Positions 34,297-43,601 of a stretch of DNA of 64,000 nt are shown in pieces. This stretch comes from Planococcus ruber (GTDB lineage Bacteria; Bacillota; Bacilli; Bacillales_A; Planococcaceae): the NCBI RefSeq assembly GCF_022819085.1, contig NZ_JALHAG010000011.1, positions 62,001-126,000 on the forward strand, given 5' to 3'. The stretch's first letter is position 1; each line of letters begins with the position of its first letter. The translations under genes were made by a program, and so were the position numbers. The notes beneath the pieces are model-generated. The model saw only the letters and a list, made by a program, of their open reading frames with translations, searched no databases and had not been told where the DNA came from.

Positions 34297-35565
34297 TTTG
34301 CCGATGACAAATTCCTCGAAACGGTCGTAGTCGACTTTGCCCAATTCCACTTTCAGCAGCGTTCCTTCTTCTTCGTATTGGGTATCTAGAATAGTCGCAT
34401 GCTCATTCAAGTAAGCCACCACATCTCCCCGTTCGAAAGGAACGACCATGCGGCACGTGACATGGCCTGAGAACAAGTGCTGCTTGATCATCTCCACCAA
34501 TTCATCCAGGCCGCGCCCTTCTTTTGCAGAAATCCACAAACTGTCGCCGTTTACTCTTGGATAAGGAACACCGGCTAAATCCGCTTTGTTGTAGACGTAA
34601 ACAGTAGGTACGCCTTCGACTCCCACTTCATGAAGCGTCGCGTGGGTCACATTCATCATATGCCGATATTCTTCGTTGGACACATCAACGACGTGCAGCA
34701 GCAAGTCCGCATTCCGTGCTTCTTCCAATGTGGAGCGGAAAGCTTTGACCAAATGGTGCGGCAATTTGCTGACAAACCCGACCGTATCAGTCAGCAGAAA
34801 GTTTTTATTGTCCTCCAGCCTGATTTGGCGGACGGAGGTATCTAATGTAGCAAACAGCATGTCTTTTTCAAAAACCTGTTTTTCTTCCTGCTGGCCAGAT
34901 TTAGTCAAAAGCTCATTCATGATGGTGGATTTTCCGGCGTTTGTATAGCCGACAAGCGAAACGACCGGCGAGCCTGTCTTTTTGCGTTGTTTGCGCTGCG
35001 TTTCCCGCTGCGCACGAATTTGTTCCAGCTCTTTATGAAGCTTCGACAATTGCTCTTCAATTTTCCGGCGGTCCAGCTCCAGTTTCGTTTCACCGGCCCC
35101 CCGGTTGGCTAATCCGCCGCCGCTGCTCCCTGCTTGGCGGCCGAGCGAGGCGCGCAAGCCGACGAGGCGAGGCAGCATGTATTGCAATTGCGCCAGCTCC
35201 ACTTGTACTTGCGCTTCACGCGTTTTGGCGCGGCGCGAGAAAATATCCAAGATCAGCATCGTCCGGTCGATGACTTTGCACTCCAGATCTTCTTCCAGAT
35301 TGCGGATCTGCGACGGCGAAAGTTCATCATTGAAAATCACCAAATTGGCATCCGTTTCCTCATAAAACACTTTAATTTCATCCACTTTTCCTTTTCCAAC
35401 ATAATGAGAAGGATTGATCCGTTCTAAATTCTGATGGACTTCCCCCATCACTTCCACATTGCAGGCTTCTGCTAAATTCCTCAGTTCCTCCATTTCGTAT
35501 TCAAAATGGAGGTCTTTTTGCAATTGCACGCCAACTAACACGGCTTTTTCATGTAATTCATCCAT
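34294..35565 (-). CDS. hflX: GTPase HflX (ribosome-splitting)
   Basis: 423 residues. The N-terminal HflX domain and linker coiled coil (EEQLSKLHKELEQIRAQRETQRKQRKK) precede the G domain: G1 GYTNAGKST at about 210-218, G3 DTVGF, G4 NKAD. A glycine-rich loop GRQAGSSGGGLANRGAGETKLE is typical. HflX splits stalled 70S ribosomes in stress. Start follows AAGGAGG. Confidence 0.96.
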   Translation of the reverse strand: MDELHEKAVLVGVQLQKDLHFEYEMEELRNLAEACNVEVMGEVHQNLERINPSHYVGKGKVDEIKVFYEETDANLVIFNDELSPSQIRNLEEDLECKVIDRTMLILDIFSRRAKTREAQVQVELAQLQYMLPRLVGLRASLGRQAGSSGGGLANRGAGETKLELDRRKIEEQLSKLHKELEQIRAQRETQRKQRKKTGSPVVSLVGYTNAGKSTIMNELLTKSGQQEEKQVFEKDMLFATLDTSVRQIRLEDNKNFLLTDTVGFVSKLPHHLVKAFRSTLEEARNADLLLHVVDVSNEEYRHMMNVTHATLHEVGVEGVPTVYVYNKADLAGVPYPRVNGDSLWISAKEGRGLDELVEMIKQHLFSGHVTCRMVVPFERGDVVAYLNEHATILDTQYEEEGTLLKVELGKVDYDRFEEFVIGK

Positions 35566-35658
35566 TTATTTTCCTCCTTCATGCTAAGCGGAAAACTTGC
35601 TGCTAAAGGCAAAAGAAAATCGGGTTATTTCCCGTAAACTTCTATCCAGCTTCATCCT

Positions 35659-36387
35659 TTAGTTCTCTATATTCCCTTGCACCGGCAACCGGTAAACGCC
35701 AGCTTCATAGGTTTCTTCTTTGCCGCTTTGCTTAAATACCACTTTCTGCAGCCTTTCCTTTTGCCCTGCAAGCTCTTCAAACTCAATCTGGCCATTCGGC
35801 AACGCTAATGAACCGCCCAATATACGCTTCCATTTGGCACGGCTTTCCTCAGGGTCACGGACGCCGAAAACCAACAAATCCAATTCCAGTTCTTCATTGG
35901 CCGGCTGAATGGCTCCCCGTTCCCGCAAACTTTCATACCGCATTTCATCCGTCTCCTCCCATTCAATAAAAAAAGGGGCTGGCAATTGATCGGATATCTC
36001 TTCTGACAGGAAGAGCATTCTCCAACGGATGACTTCACCGCTTCCGGTCTTTCTTTGGGCATTCAAGATGCCGGAAGTTTTAAACCCTTCTTTTGTTAAC
36101 CGCTCATCCAATGCTTCGATGCGATCCGTCCGGAAACAAACCGTTCCAAAGCCTTTACGGTCATGGAGAAGCAAGGCCGTTAAGGGGTGATCGGCGCTCC
36201 GGGCGACGTCCATCTTCTCAACGGCGAGCCATTCGATGTAGCAGTTTTTCAAATAGAGAAGCGCATTATGCGTTCCCCATTGCTCATGCCGGCCGCCGAC
36301 CGCTGCGTAAAACCCTTTTCCTCTCCAATGTGCAGCCGCCTGTTCCGGCGTTTCTTCAATAAAATGAACGATATGATCTAATAGCAT
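35659..36387 (-). CDS. VOC (glyoxalase-like) family protein
   Basis: 242 residues. The N-terminal half (MLLDHIVHFIEETPEQAAAHW, GRHEQWGTHNALLYLKNCYIEWLAVE) fits the Glyoxalase-like (PF13468) branch of the vicinal oxygen chelate fold, with His5, His34 region and Glu of YIEW as possible metal ligands; the C-terminal half is a second, weaker VOC repeat. Reaction unknown. Start follows GGAGG. Confidence 0.82.
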   Translation of the reverse strand: MLLDHIVHFIEETPEQAAAHWRGKGFYAAVGGRHEQWGTHNALLYLKNCYIEWLAVEKMDVARSADHPLTALLLHDRKGFGTVCFRTDRIEALDERLTKEGFKTSGILNAQRKTGSGEVIRWRMLFLSEEISDQLPAPFFIEWEETDEMRYESLRERGAIQPANEELELDLLVFGVRDPEESRAKWKRILGGSLALPNGQIEFEELAGQKERLQKVVFKQSGKEETYEAGVYRLPVQGNIEN

Positions 36388-36572
36388 AACTTACCTCCAT
36401 AACTGGCATTTTTGCGAATATGCCAAGGTTTTTACCGGTTCCTTTTATTATGCTGCTGTTTGCAGATGAAGGCAAACTCTTTGGGCAATTGTCGATTAGG
36501 GGTGGTTTTGCCGAGTATTTTTCGTTACGGTAGGGTATAAGGAAACAGACAAAAGTAAAAAAGGAGGAAATT

Positions 36573-38129
36573 ATGGATAAAAAACTATTGAAAAATCCCG
36601 TATTCATCGTTTCCGCTGCAGTTATTTTATTGCTGGTCCTTATCGGTGCCATTAATCCGATCGGCTTTGGCAACGTAGCTGGAAACTTGTTCAACTTCAC
36701 GACAATCAATTTCGGCTGGTTTTATCTATTGGCTGTATTTATCATCATTCTATTTTTAATCTTCATCGCTGTCAGCAAATACGGCAGCATTCGGTTGGGA
36801 GCTGATTCCGATCGCCCCGAGTTTCCTTTTTTCACTTGGATCGGCATGCTCTTTTCAGCCGGGTTCGGAGCTGGGCTTGTCTTTTGGGGCGTAGCTGAAC
36901 CCATGAGCCATTTTTTCACGACGCCATTCGATAATCCCGCGCAGACAGAGGAAGCGGCAAGAATTGCCATGGGCTATTCTTTTTTCCATTGGGGCATTAG
37001 CCAGTGGTCCGTTTTTGCGATTGTCGGCCTCGTCATCGGCTTTCTGCAATTCCGCAAAAAGAAGCCGGGTTTGGTTTCAGCAGCCCTTGAACCGGTTGTC
37101 GGCAGCAAACCGCTCATTAAGCATTCCGTTGACTCCTTAGCGGTTATTGCGACGGTGATGGGAATTGCCACTTCGCTTGGCCTTGGCGTTCTTCAAATGA
37201 ACGGCGGATTAAATGCCGTTTGGGGAATTGAAAATTCTTTCGGCATTCAATTAGCAATTATTGGCGTGATGTTTGCCGCCTATACGCTTTCTTCATCCAC
37301 CGGATTACATAAAGGCATTGCCTACCTCAGCAATTTAAATCTCGGACTTGCGCTTGTCTTGATGATTTTCGTCTTTTTCGCCGGACCTACTGTCTTCATT
37401 TTAGAGACATTCACCTTGGCAATCGGCGACTACATCACCAATTTCGTGCAATACAGCCTGCGCCTGCAGCCTTACCAAGGCGGCGATTGGGTCCTCGGGT
37501 GGACCATTTTCTACTGGGCATGGGCGATCGCCTGGTCGCCGTTTGTCGGTGCTTTTGTCGCCCGGGTATCAAGAGGACGGACCATCCGCGAGTTTATCCT
37601 CGGCGTCATGGTCATTCCTCCTGCAATTGCCTGTGTCTGGATCGCCGTATTTGGCGGAACAGCGCTTTGGTATGATTTAAAGCAAGGCACAAGCATTGCC
37701 GAAGCAGTCGATGCTGATTTGACTTCAGCGCTATTTCAAACATTCGACCAGCTGCCGTTAACCAGTATTATGTCTGTGCTGGCAATTCTGTTGATTTTTA
37801 CTTTCCTTGTCACTTCAGCCGACTCCGCTACCTATATTCTCGCGAGCATGACCAGTTTTGGAAGTTTGAATCCCCCTACGGCATTTAAAATTGTTTGGGG
37901 CGTTCTGATGTCAGCAATCGCTGCCGTCCTGCTTTATGCAGGCGGACTGGAAGCGCTGCAGACCGCATCGCTGATATCGGCATTGCCGTTCACGCTGCTG
38001 CTCCTGCTCATGGTCTTCTCTTTCTTGAAAATCATTAAAGGCGAAACCATTCCGATTCGTCAGGCAGACCTTCGCCGCTTCGAGAGATTACAAAGAGAAG
38101 CAAGAAGAATGCAAGAGAAAAAACGTTAA
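36573..38129 (+). CDS. opuD: BCCT family betaine/choline transporter (OpuD-like)
   Basis: 518 residues, twelve membrane helices. The BCCT core segment WTIFYWAWAIAWSPFVGAFVARVSRGRTIREF is complete, with the Trp box for trimethylammonium binding and GMLFSAGFGAGLVFWGVAEP in helix 3. It imports glycine betaine with sodium. A GGGTAT at 36533-36538 could be a sigma-B -10, but the matching -35 is poor. Strong AAAAAGGAGG ribosome site. Confidence 0.9.
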   Translation: MDKKLLKNPVFIVSAAVILLLVLIGAINPIGFGNVAGNLFNFTTINFGWFYLLAVFIIILFLIFIAVSKYGSIRLGADSDRPEFPFFTWIGMLFSAGFGAGLVFWGVAEPMSHFFTTPFDNPAQTEEAARIAMGYSFFHWGISQWSVFAIVGLVIGFLQFRKKKPGLVSAALEPVVGSKPLIKHSVDSLAVIATVMGIATSLGLGVLQMNGGLNAVWGIENSFGIQLAIIGVMFAAYTLSSSTGLHKGIAYLSNLNLGLALVLMIFVFFAGPTVFILETFTLAIGDYITNFVQYSLRLQPYQGGDWVLGWTIFYWAWAIAWSPFVGAFVARVSRGRTIREFILGVMVIPPAIACVWIAVFGGTALWYDLKQGTSIAEAVDADLTSALFQTFDQLPLTSIMSVLAILLIFTFLVTSADSATYILASMTSFGSLNPPTAFKIVWGVLMSAIAAVLLYAGGLEALQTASLISALPFTLLLLLMVFSFLKIIKGETIPIRQADLRRFERLQREARRMQEKKR

Positions 38130-38143
38130 CCGTTTATCAAAAT

Positions 38144-38187
38144 AAAAAGGCTTCAGCAATCCCTTAGGATCGCTGAAGCCTTTTTCA
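38144..38187. terminator. Bidirectional terminator between opuD and putP
   Basis: Perfect 14-bp stem AAAAAGGCTTCAGC / GCTGAAGCCTTTTT, between convergent genes. Confidence 0.9.
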
Positions 38188-38189
38188 AA

Positions 38190-39722
38190 TTACTTGACTG
38201 GTACTTCTTTTTCTTTGATCAAGCGTTCAGTTTCGCTGAACTCTCTTTCAATTTCAGCATTCTTTCTATAAGTGATCAAGCTGATAATGATTGCTGCAAG
38301 CAAACAAAGGATAAACCCTGGAATAATTTCATAAACGCTGCCGATGAAATTCGTAAGCGCCGTTGCCCCTTTTTCGTCGGAAGCCGTGCCGATCGCATCC
38401 CAAATGATCACAGTAGCCGCACCCACCACCATTCCGGCAAGGGCACCCCAAGTCGTCAATTTGCGCCAGAACAGTGAAAGCAAAATCAGCGGACCGAAGG
38501 CAGCACCAAAACCTGCCCAAGCGTAGGCGACCAGATCGAGAATGGTTTCATTTTGTTCCCAGGCTAGGAAAGCGGCGATTAGGGCAATCACCAACACGGC
38601 TAATCGGCCCAAACTTACATACTGCTTATCCGTCGAAACTTTCTTGAATGCGATTTTGTAAAGATCTTCAATCAAGGCTGAAGAGGTAACGATGAGCTGA
38701 GACGAAATCGTGCTCATGATCGCAGCCAGTACCGCAGCTAACATAAATCCGGCAATTAGCGGGTGGAAGAAAATCTGTCCGAGGACAATAAAGACGCCTT
38801 CCGGATCGCCCAATTTCAAATTCGGATTCTGCTGGAAGTAAGCAATCCCCACCAATGCAGTGGCAGTGGCTCCAAGCAAGCTCAAGATCATCCAGCTGAT
38901 GCCGATGCGGCGGGCTTGGCGCACTTCTTTCAATGTCTTGATCGCCATAAAGCGGACAATGATATGAGGTTGGCCAAAGTAACCCAAGCCCCAAGCGACA
39001 GCTGAAAGAATGCCGATAAACGAAGCGCCGGTTGTGAAGTTCAAGAGCGTCGAGTCGACCGCACGGATGCTGTCAGCCGTTTCGCTGAATCCACCTGTCA
39101 CAAATACCCCAATAAGCGGAACAAGAATCAAGGCCAAGAACATCATCAAGCCTTGGACGAAATCCGTGTAGCTTACCGCCAGGAATCCGCCAAACAAGGT
39201 ATAAGCCACAACCACGGTCGATACGATGACTAATCCAAGGTGGTAATCAAGGCCGAAAGAGCTCTCAAAGAATACTCCGCCGGCCACCATTCCTGATGAC
39301 ACGTAAAAAGTGAAAAAGATTAAGATAATAATTCCGGAAACAATGCGCAATAAGCGCGAGTTGTCTTTCAGACGATTTTCCAAGAAACTCGGAATCGTGA
39401 TTGAATCGCTTGTCACAAATGAATACATGCGAAGGCGCGGAGCTACGAAGAACCAGTTTAAGTAAGCACCGATTGTCAATCCGATGGCAATCCATACTTC
39501 CACAAGGCCACTCACGTAGATGGCGCCTGGAAGACCCATCAGTAGCCAGCCGGACATGTCTGCCGCTCCAGCACTTAACGCCCCGACTGCTGCTCCTAAT
39601 CCTCTTCCCCCAAGCATATAGTCGGTGAGATTAACTGTTTTGCGATAGGCATACCAGCCAATAAATAGCATGGCAGCCATATAAATGATCAATGCAATTA
39701 TTTGATACGTTGTATCCGACAT
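38190..39722 (-). CDS. putP: Sodium/proline symporter (PutP/OpuE)
   Basis: 510 residues, thirteen membrane helices of the SSS family. YMLGGRGLGAAVGALSAGAADMSGWLLMGLPGA is the PutP N-terminal signature, and GYFGQPHIIVRFMA is also typical. It imports proline for catabolism or osmoprotection. No proline catabolic genes lie nearby and it is convergent with the betaine transporter, so an osmotic role (OpuE-like) is a fair inference. Confidence 0.94.
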   Translation of the reverse strand: MSDTTYQIIALIIYMAAMLFIGWYAYRKTVNLTDYMLGGRGLGAAVGALSAGAADMSGWLLMGLPGAIYVSGLVEVWIAIGLTIGAYLNWFFVAPRLRMYSFVTSDSITIPSFLENRLKDNSRLLRIVSGIIILIFFTFYVSSGMVAGGVFFESSFGLDYHLGLVIVSTVVVAYTLFGGFLAVSYTDFVQGLMMFLALILVPLIGVFVTGGFSETADSIRAVDSTLLNFTTGASFIGILSAVAWGLGYFGQPHIIVRFMAIKTLKEVRQARRIGISWMILSLLGATATALVGIAYFQQNPNLKLGDPEGVFIVLGQIFFHPLIAGFMLAAVLAAIMSTISSQLIVTSSALIEDLYKIAFKKVSTDKQYVSLGRLAVLVIALIAAFLAWEQNETILDLVAYAWAGFGAAFGPLILLSLFWRKLTTWGALAGMVVGAATVIIWDAIGTASDEKGATALTNFIGSVYEIIPGFILCLLAAIIISLITYRKNAEIEREFSETERLIKEKEVPVK

Positions 39723-39781
39723 TTCATCCCCTCCTTTCCCATTATTGTATCACCCTAAGTCTTTAATACCAGTAGATTTTT

Positions 39782-39807
39782 GTTTTTTATTAAGGGGATT
39801 TGGGAAA
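39782..39807 (+). promoter_or_regulatory. Sigma-B-like promoter of ydaT
   Basis: GTTTTT (39782-39787) and GGGAAA (39802-39807) with a 14-nt spacer fit the general-stress pattern GTTTAA-N14-GGGWAW. B. subtilis ydaT belongs to the sigma-B regulon, which supports this reading. Confidence 0.65.
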
Positions 39808-39830
39808 AGAAAATCAAGGAGGCGATCACT

Positions 39831-40196
39831 ATGCCATGGAGCAAAAAAGACTATCCCGATTCCTTTAAAAACTTGAATGCCGATGTCCGTGACAAGGCGA
39901 TTGAAATCGCTAATGCCCTGCTGCGGGATGGCTATGAGGAAGGCCGTGCGATTCCGATTGCGATGAGCCAAGCACAGAAAACGGTCGAAGGCGATGAAGA
40001 AAAAATCATCTATGAAATCCGTTCGCATGATGACGGATGGCAGCTAAAGAAAAAAGACAGCAAAAAAGCCATTCTCATCGAAGAAACCAAAAAAGAGTTG
40101 ATGGGCGAAGCCAAGCGCTACGTGAACAAAAACCACGGGGAGCTGCATATTTACACCGAAGACGGTTCCTTGGAAGACACTTTGTACGAAGATTAG
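39831..40196 (+). CDS. ydaT: YdaT-like DUF2188 general stress protein
   Basis: 121 residues from ATG 39831, with AAGGAGGCG upstream. Residues 1-52 (MPWSKKDYPDSFKNLNADVR, EEGRAIPIAMSQAQK) match the N-terminal module of Bacillus YdaT; residues about 60-110 (YEIRSHDDGWQLKKKDSKKA ... GELHIYTEDG) form the small DUF2188 beta domain. Soluble, charged, function unknown. Confidence 0.88.
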   Translation: MPWSKKDYPDSFKNLNADVRDKAIEIANALLRDGYEEGRAIPIAMSQAQKTVEGDEEKIIYEIRSHDDGWQLKKKDSKKAILIEETKKELMGEAKRYVNKNHGELHIYTEDGSLEDTLYED

Positions 40197-40210
40197 ATGG
40201 AAGTTCTTTC

Positions 40211-40260
40211 GGCCAATAGAAAATGCCGCTGTCTCATTGACAGCGGCATTTTCTATTGGT
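40211..40260 (+). terminator. Terminator after ydaT with a perfect 21-bp stem
   Basis: 40213-40233 is exactly complementary to 40239-40259 around TCATT. The lower part is A/T-rich (CCAATAGAAAAT), the upper GCCGCTGTC. It is unusually long for a terminator, and the U tract lies inside the stem. Confidence 0.8.
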
Positions 40261-40263
40261 TAA

Positions 40264-40665
40264 GTTTTCGAAGCTGAACAGGCGTTTCCGCTTTTCTTTT
40301 TGTCTAGCTTCAATGGCCATCCCCTCGAGGTCTTAAGTCACCCAGCTCTGGAAATCAGGATTTCCGGCGCTGTGCGCCTTAAGCTGGTCGGGGATTAACG
40401 GCCGTTTCCGCTTTTCTTCATTGTCCAGACTCCAACGCCTAGCTTCTCGGGTCATAAGCCGTCTTGCCTGTGCGGCCAAAAACGCCGCTTCGGCAATCCG
40501 TCTTATGCCTTTCGAAGCTGGACAGGCGTTTCCGCTTTTCTTTATTGTCCAGACTCCAACGGCCAGCCCCTCGAGGTCTTAAGTCACCCAGCTCTGGAAA
40601 TCAGGATTTCCGGCGCTGTGCGCCTTAAGCTGGTCGGGGCTTAACGGCCGTTTCCGCTTTTCTTA
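40264..40665 (+). repeat. Intergenic hairpin repeat, copy C: three tandem units of two types
   Basis: Units 1 and 3 share an exact 73-base core (40321-40393 and 40567-40639; CTCGAGGTCTTAAGTC ... GCGCCTTAAGCTGGTCGGGG). The middle unit is the type seen at 591-755 and 27446-27570 (CGGGTCATAAGCC ... CCGTCTTATGCC). Each unit ends in a GTTTCCGCTTTTCTT motif, which occurs three times plus at 40283. The TTA at the right end is the stop codon of desR. It fills the 460-bp gap between ydaT and desR. Confidence 0.92.
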
Positions 40666-41262
40666 CTTAAACCAACCCTTTTCTTTAAAACGCGAAATGG
40701 CTTCGATTCGGTTGCCGACTTCTAGTTTGTCGAGGATGGTGGAAATGTAGTTGCGCACGGTTCCGCTCGTGATGAATAATTCTTTTGCGATGTCTTTTGT
40801 GCTTTTGCCTTCTGCAATCAATTCCATCACTTGTTTTTCGCGTTCCGTCAACGGATTTTCATCCGAGTATGCCAAGTCCACCAGTTCCGGTGCATAGATC
40901 CGGCGTCCATCCATGATCGTGCGGATCGAGGTCGCCAAATCTTCGCTTGGGCTGTCTTTCAGCAAATAGCCGCTCACCCCCGCTTTTCTTGCACGTTCAA
41001 AATAACCGGAACGCGCAAAAGTGGTTAAAATAATGATTTTGCACGGATGGTCTTTTAAAGCTTCCGCTGCATCCAAGCCGCTCTTCAAAGGCATTTCGAT
41101 ATCCATAATGACGATATCCGGCTGATGCTGTTCTACGAGCGCAATGGCTTCTTCGCCATTGCTCGCTTTTCCGATCACTTCCATATCTTCTTCCAAGTCC
41201 AATAAGGAACCAAGTGCCCCGAGCATCATCCGCTGATCTTCAGCCAACACGATTCGAATCAT
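40663..41262 (-). CDS. desR: LuxR/NarL response regulator DesR
   Basis: 199 residues: receiver domain with phosphorylatable Asp54 in VIMDIEMP, then NarL-type HTH (LTEREKQVMELIAEGKSTKDIAKELFITSGTVRNYISTIL). High similarity in layout to Bacillus DesR, the activator of the desaturase gene on cooling. It overlaps desK by 4 bp, and its partner and target lie directly upstream. Confidence 0.95.
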   Translation of the reverse strand: MIRIVLAEDQRMMLGALGSLLDLEEDMEVIGKASNGEEAIALVEQHQPDIVIMDIEMPLKSGLDAAEALKDHPCKIIILTTFARSGYFERARKAGVSGYLLKDSPSEDLATSIRTIMDGRRIYAPELVDLAYSDENPLTEREKQVMELIAEGKSTKDIAKELFITSGTVRNYISTILDKLEVGNRIEAISRFKEKGWFK

Positions 41263-42392
41263 CTGACTTCCCCTTTCGTTTCATATAAAATCACATTCGG
41301 CACACGGATGTTCAAAGTTGTTCCATCCATCGTCTGGATATCCACGCTGCCATTTACAAATTCTAAGCGCTCGCGCATTCCGGCCAGTCCGTTCCCTTGC
41401 TGTTTTTTATTTCCTTCAAAGCCGATGCCGTCATCTTGCACCTGGACGAGCACTTCTTCCGGTTTTTGCTTGATCAACACGCTGCAGCGCGTCGCTTGGC
41501 TGTGCTTGACGACATTCGTTACCGCTTCTTTCAAACACATGCTCAGCACATTTTCTACCAAAAGCGGCGTATTGTTCAACTTTGCATTGCCATATAAAAC
41601 AAAATCGATTTCCGCTGCTTTTAAAATTTGCTGGATCCGCAGCAGTTCATCTTCCAATTTGGTGCCGCGCATATCGGACACCAATTCCCGCACTTCTTTC
41701 AGCGCGGTGCGCGCGGTCTGCCGGATGTCGTTGATTTCATTCAGCGCCGCATCGGCATCTCTATAGAGCAATTTCCCGGCCAAGTCACTTTTTAAGCCGA
41801 TTAGCGAAAGTTTCTGGCCCAAAGTGTCATGGAGATCCCGGGCAATCCGCTCCCGTTCTTCGATGACCACAAGCTGGGAAATCCGTTTGTTGGCATCTTC
41901 CAATTGCCCCTCCAGCTTCTCGCGTTTATTGCGATTGTAAGTATTAAACGGCAGCAGAATGACACCGAGGATCGTGAGCACGATAAACGGCAATTGCGAT
42001 AAATAAAGCGTGCTGTGTTCAATCATCCCCAGCACGACAGCCAGGATTGTCGTACCGATAAGGAATCCGTAAATGATGAAAAACCCGATTTTATTGCGGA
42101 TATTGCCGATAAAAAACGCGAGGAAAATAGCTAAATAGACATATCCGAATAAAAACGTCATCGCAATATTGACCATCATTTCAATAGCAATCCATAAGTA
42201 AATAAACCCTGTTCTTGAGTTAAACGACAGCCGGTAGGCGATAAAGAAAATCAGCAGCGACATGACGCCGAGCAGGACGTCAATAAAAGACGAAGAACGG
42301 AAAATGAAAAAGAACGGCAAGATGCAGAATATGACCCATGCATAAAGGCTGAGCCACGGGTTTTTCGGAAATATTTGATACCAGCTATGCAT
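41259..42392 (-). CDS. desK: Membrane thermosensor histidine kinase DesK
   Basis: 377 residues. Four to five N-terminal membrane helices up to about residue 155, then the HisKA_3 dimerisation helix with phosphoaccepting His in ARDLHDTLGQKLSLIGLKSDLA, and a GHKL ATPase domain (DDGIGFEGNKKQQGNGLAGMRERL). DesK senses membrane thickness and fluidity and phosphorylates DesR. Start follows AGAAGGAG. Confidence 0.95.
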   Translation of the reverse strand: MHSWYQIFPKNPWLSLYAWVIFCILPFFFIFRSSSFIDVLLGVMSLLIFFIAYRLSFNSRTGFIYLWIAIEMMVNIAMTFLFGYVYLAIFLAFFIGNIRNKIGFFIIYGFLIGTTILAVVLGMIEHSTLYLSQLPFIVLTILGVILLPFNTYNRNKREKLEGQLEDANKRISQLVVIEERERIARDLHDTLGQKLSLIGLKSDLAGKLLYRDADAALNEINDIRQTARTALKEVRELVSDMRGTKLEDELLRIQQILKAAEIDFVLYGNAKLNNTPLLVENVLSMCLKEAVTNVVKHSQATRCSVLIKQKPEEVLVQVQDDGIGFEGNKKQQGNGLAGMRERLEFVNGSVDIQTMDGTTLNIRVPNVILYETKGEVR

Positions 42393-42445
42393 AACACGGC
42401 TCCTTCTCTTCTAGTACTATCCATCATACCAAACAACTAAAAAAA

Positions 42446-42476
42446 GAAAAAACCATTCAGAGCGAATGATTTTTTC
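42446..42476 (-). terminator. Terminator of des
   Basis: AAAATCATTC and GAATGGTTTT pair around GCTCT on the minus strand, followed by a T run. It separates des from desKR. Confidence 0.75.
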
Positions 42477-42482
42477 CTTTCG

Positions 42483-43502
42483 TTATTGTGCTGTAATTTT
42501 GTTTTCATTCAGCAAATGCTTAATTTCGCCGAAAGTGACAAACGTTTTGTTTTTCGCATCGTACACTTTATAGCGCAATGATTTAAGGCTTGTTTTAAGG
42601 TTGATTGTTGTCGCTTGTTGAAGCGGCGGAGTCGATTCATGCGCTTTTTCCAAGTTGTAGTTTGGCACCCGCGGGCTCAAATGGTGCACGTGGTGGAAAC
42701 CGATGTTTCCGGTCACCCACTGCAAGACTTTTGGAAGCTGGTAGTATGAACTTCCTTCTACAGCCGCTTTCACATAATCCCATTCGCTTTCATCTTCGAA
42801 ATACGAATCTTCAAATGTATGCTGGATGTAGAACAGCCAAATGCCTAAAGCGCCTGCTGTAAACATTGTAGTCCCTTGAACAATCAGGAATGCCTGCCAG
42901 CCGATTGCCCAAATAAGAAGGGAATAGATCACGACAAGAGAAATATTGATCAAATACGTATTGTTGCGTTCTTTTTTACGTGCATCTTTGCGGTTGAAGC
43001 GGCTTGAAATCAATACTAAGAATAATGGCCCGAGACCGAACATCACTAACGGATTGCGGTACATACGGTATTTGAAGCGTTCCCATTTAGAAGCTTCTAC
43101 ATATTCTTCGATCGTCATGACCCAAATATCGCCGACGCCGCGCTTATCTAAATTTCCGCTTGAAGCATGGTGGATCGAGTGCTCGCGTTTCCATTTTTCA
43201 TAAGCGAATAATGTCATAATTCCTGTAATGGTCCCGACAACGGCATTGGCTTTTTTGTTCTTAAAGAACGAACCATGTGTGCAATCGTGGAAAATGATGA
43301 ACGTACGAACGACAAAACCTGCAGCAACGATACATAAAGCGATCGTTAACCAGATGGAAACGTCAAGAGCGAGGTAAGCCAAAGTCCATGCGATGATGAA
43401 TGGCGGAATCGTATTCACCAATTGCCGTACACTTGCTTTTACATCTGCCGTTTCAAATGGCTTTACAAATTTGCGTAATTGCGCTGTTTTTTCTTTGCTC
43501 AT
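42483..43502 (-). CDS. des: Membrane acyl-lipid fatty acid desaturase
   Basis: 339 residues from ATG 43502 with AAGGAGG upstream; a longer frame would enter the promoter. The three His boxes are HDCTHGS, HSIHHA and HHVHHLS, with two pairs of membrane helices between. It desaturates membrane phospholipid acyl chains in the cold (delta-5 in Bacillus). It is followed by desK-desR, the B. subtilis arrangement. Confidence 0.96.
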   Translation of the reverse strand: MSKEKTAQLRKFVKPFETADVKASVRQLVNTIPPFIIAWTLAYLALDVSIWLTIALCIVAAGFVVRTFIIFHDCTHGSFFKNKKANAVVGTITGIMTLFAYEKWKREHSIHHASSGNLDKRGVGDIWVMTIEEYVEASKWERFKYRMYRNPLVMFGLGPLFLVLISSRFNRKDARKKERNNTYLINISLVVIYSLLIWAIGWQAFLIVQGTTMFTAGALGIWLFYIQHTFEDSYFEDESEWDYVKAAVEGSSYYQLPKVLQWVTGNIGFHHVHHLSPRVPNYNLEKAHESTPPLQQATTINLKTSLKSLRYKVYDAKNKTFVTFGEIKHLLNENKITAQ

Positions 43503-43601
43503 GTTCTTCCTCCTTATACGGGTTTGTCTGCCCGGATAACTTATTATCCTAATCATAAAGAATCCAGCTATGGCAAAAAAGGCACAAACGCATGGATGTT
43601 G

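Noticed and set aside
36515-36538. Sigma-B promoter for the BCCT transporter
   Set aside because: GGGTAT is present at 36533-36538, but the -35 region (GTATTT, 12 nt away) matches poorly, so it is mentioned only as a possibility.
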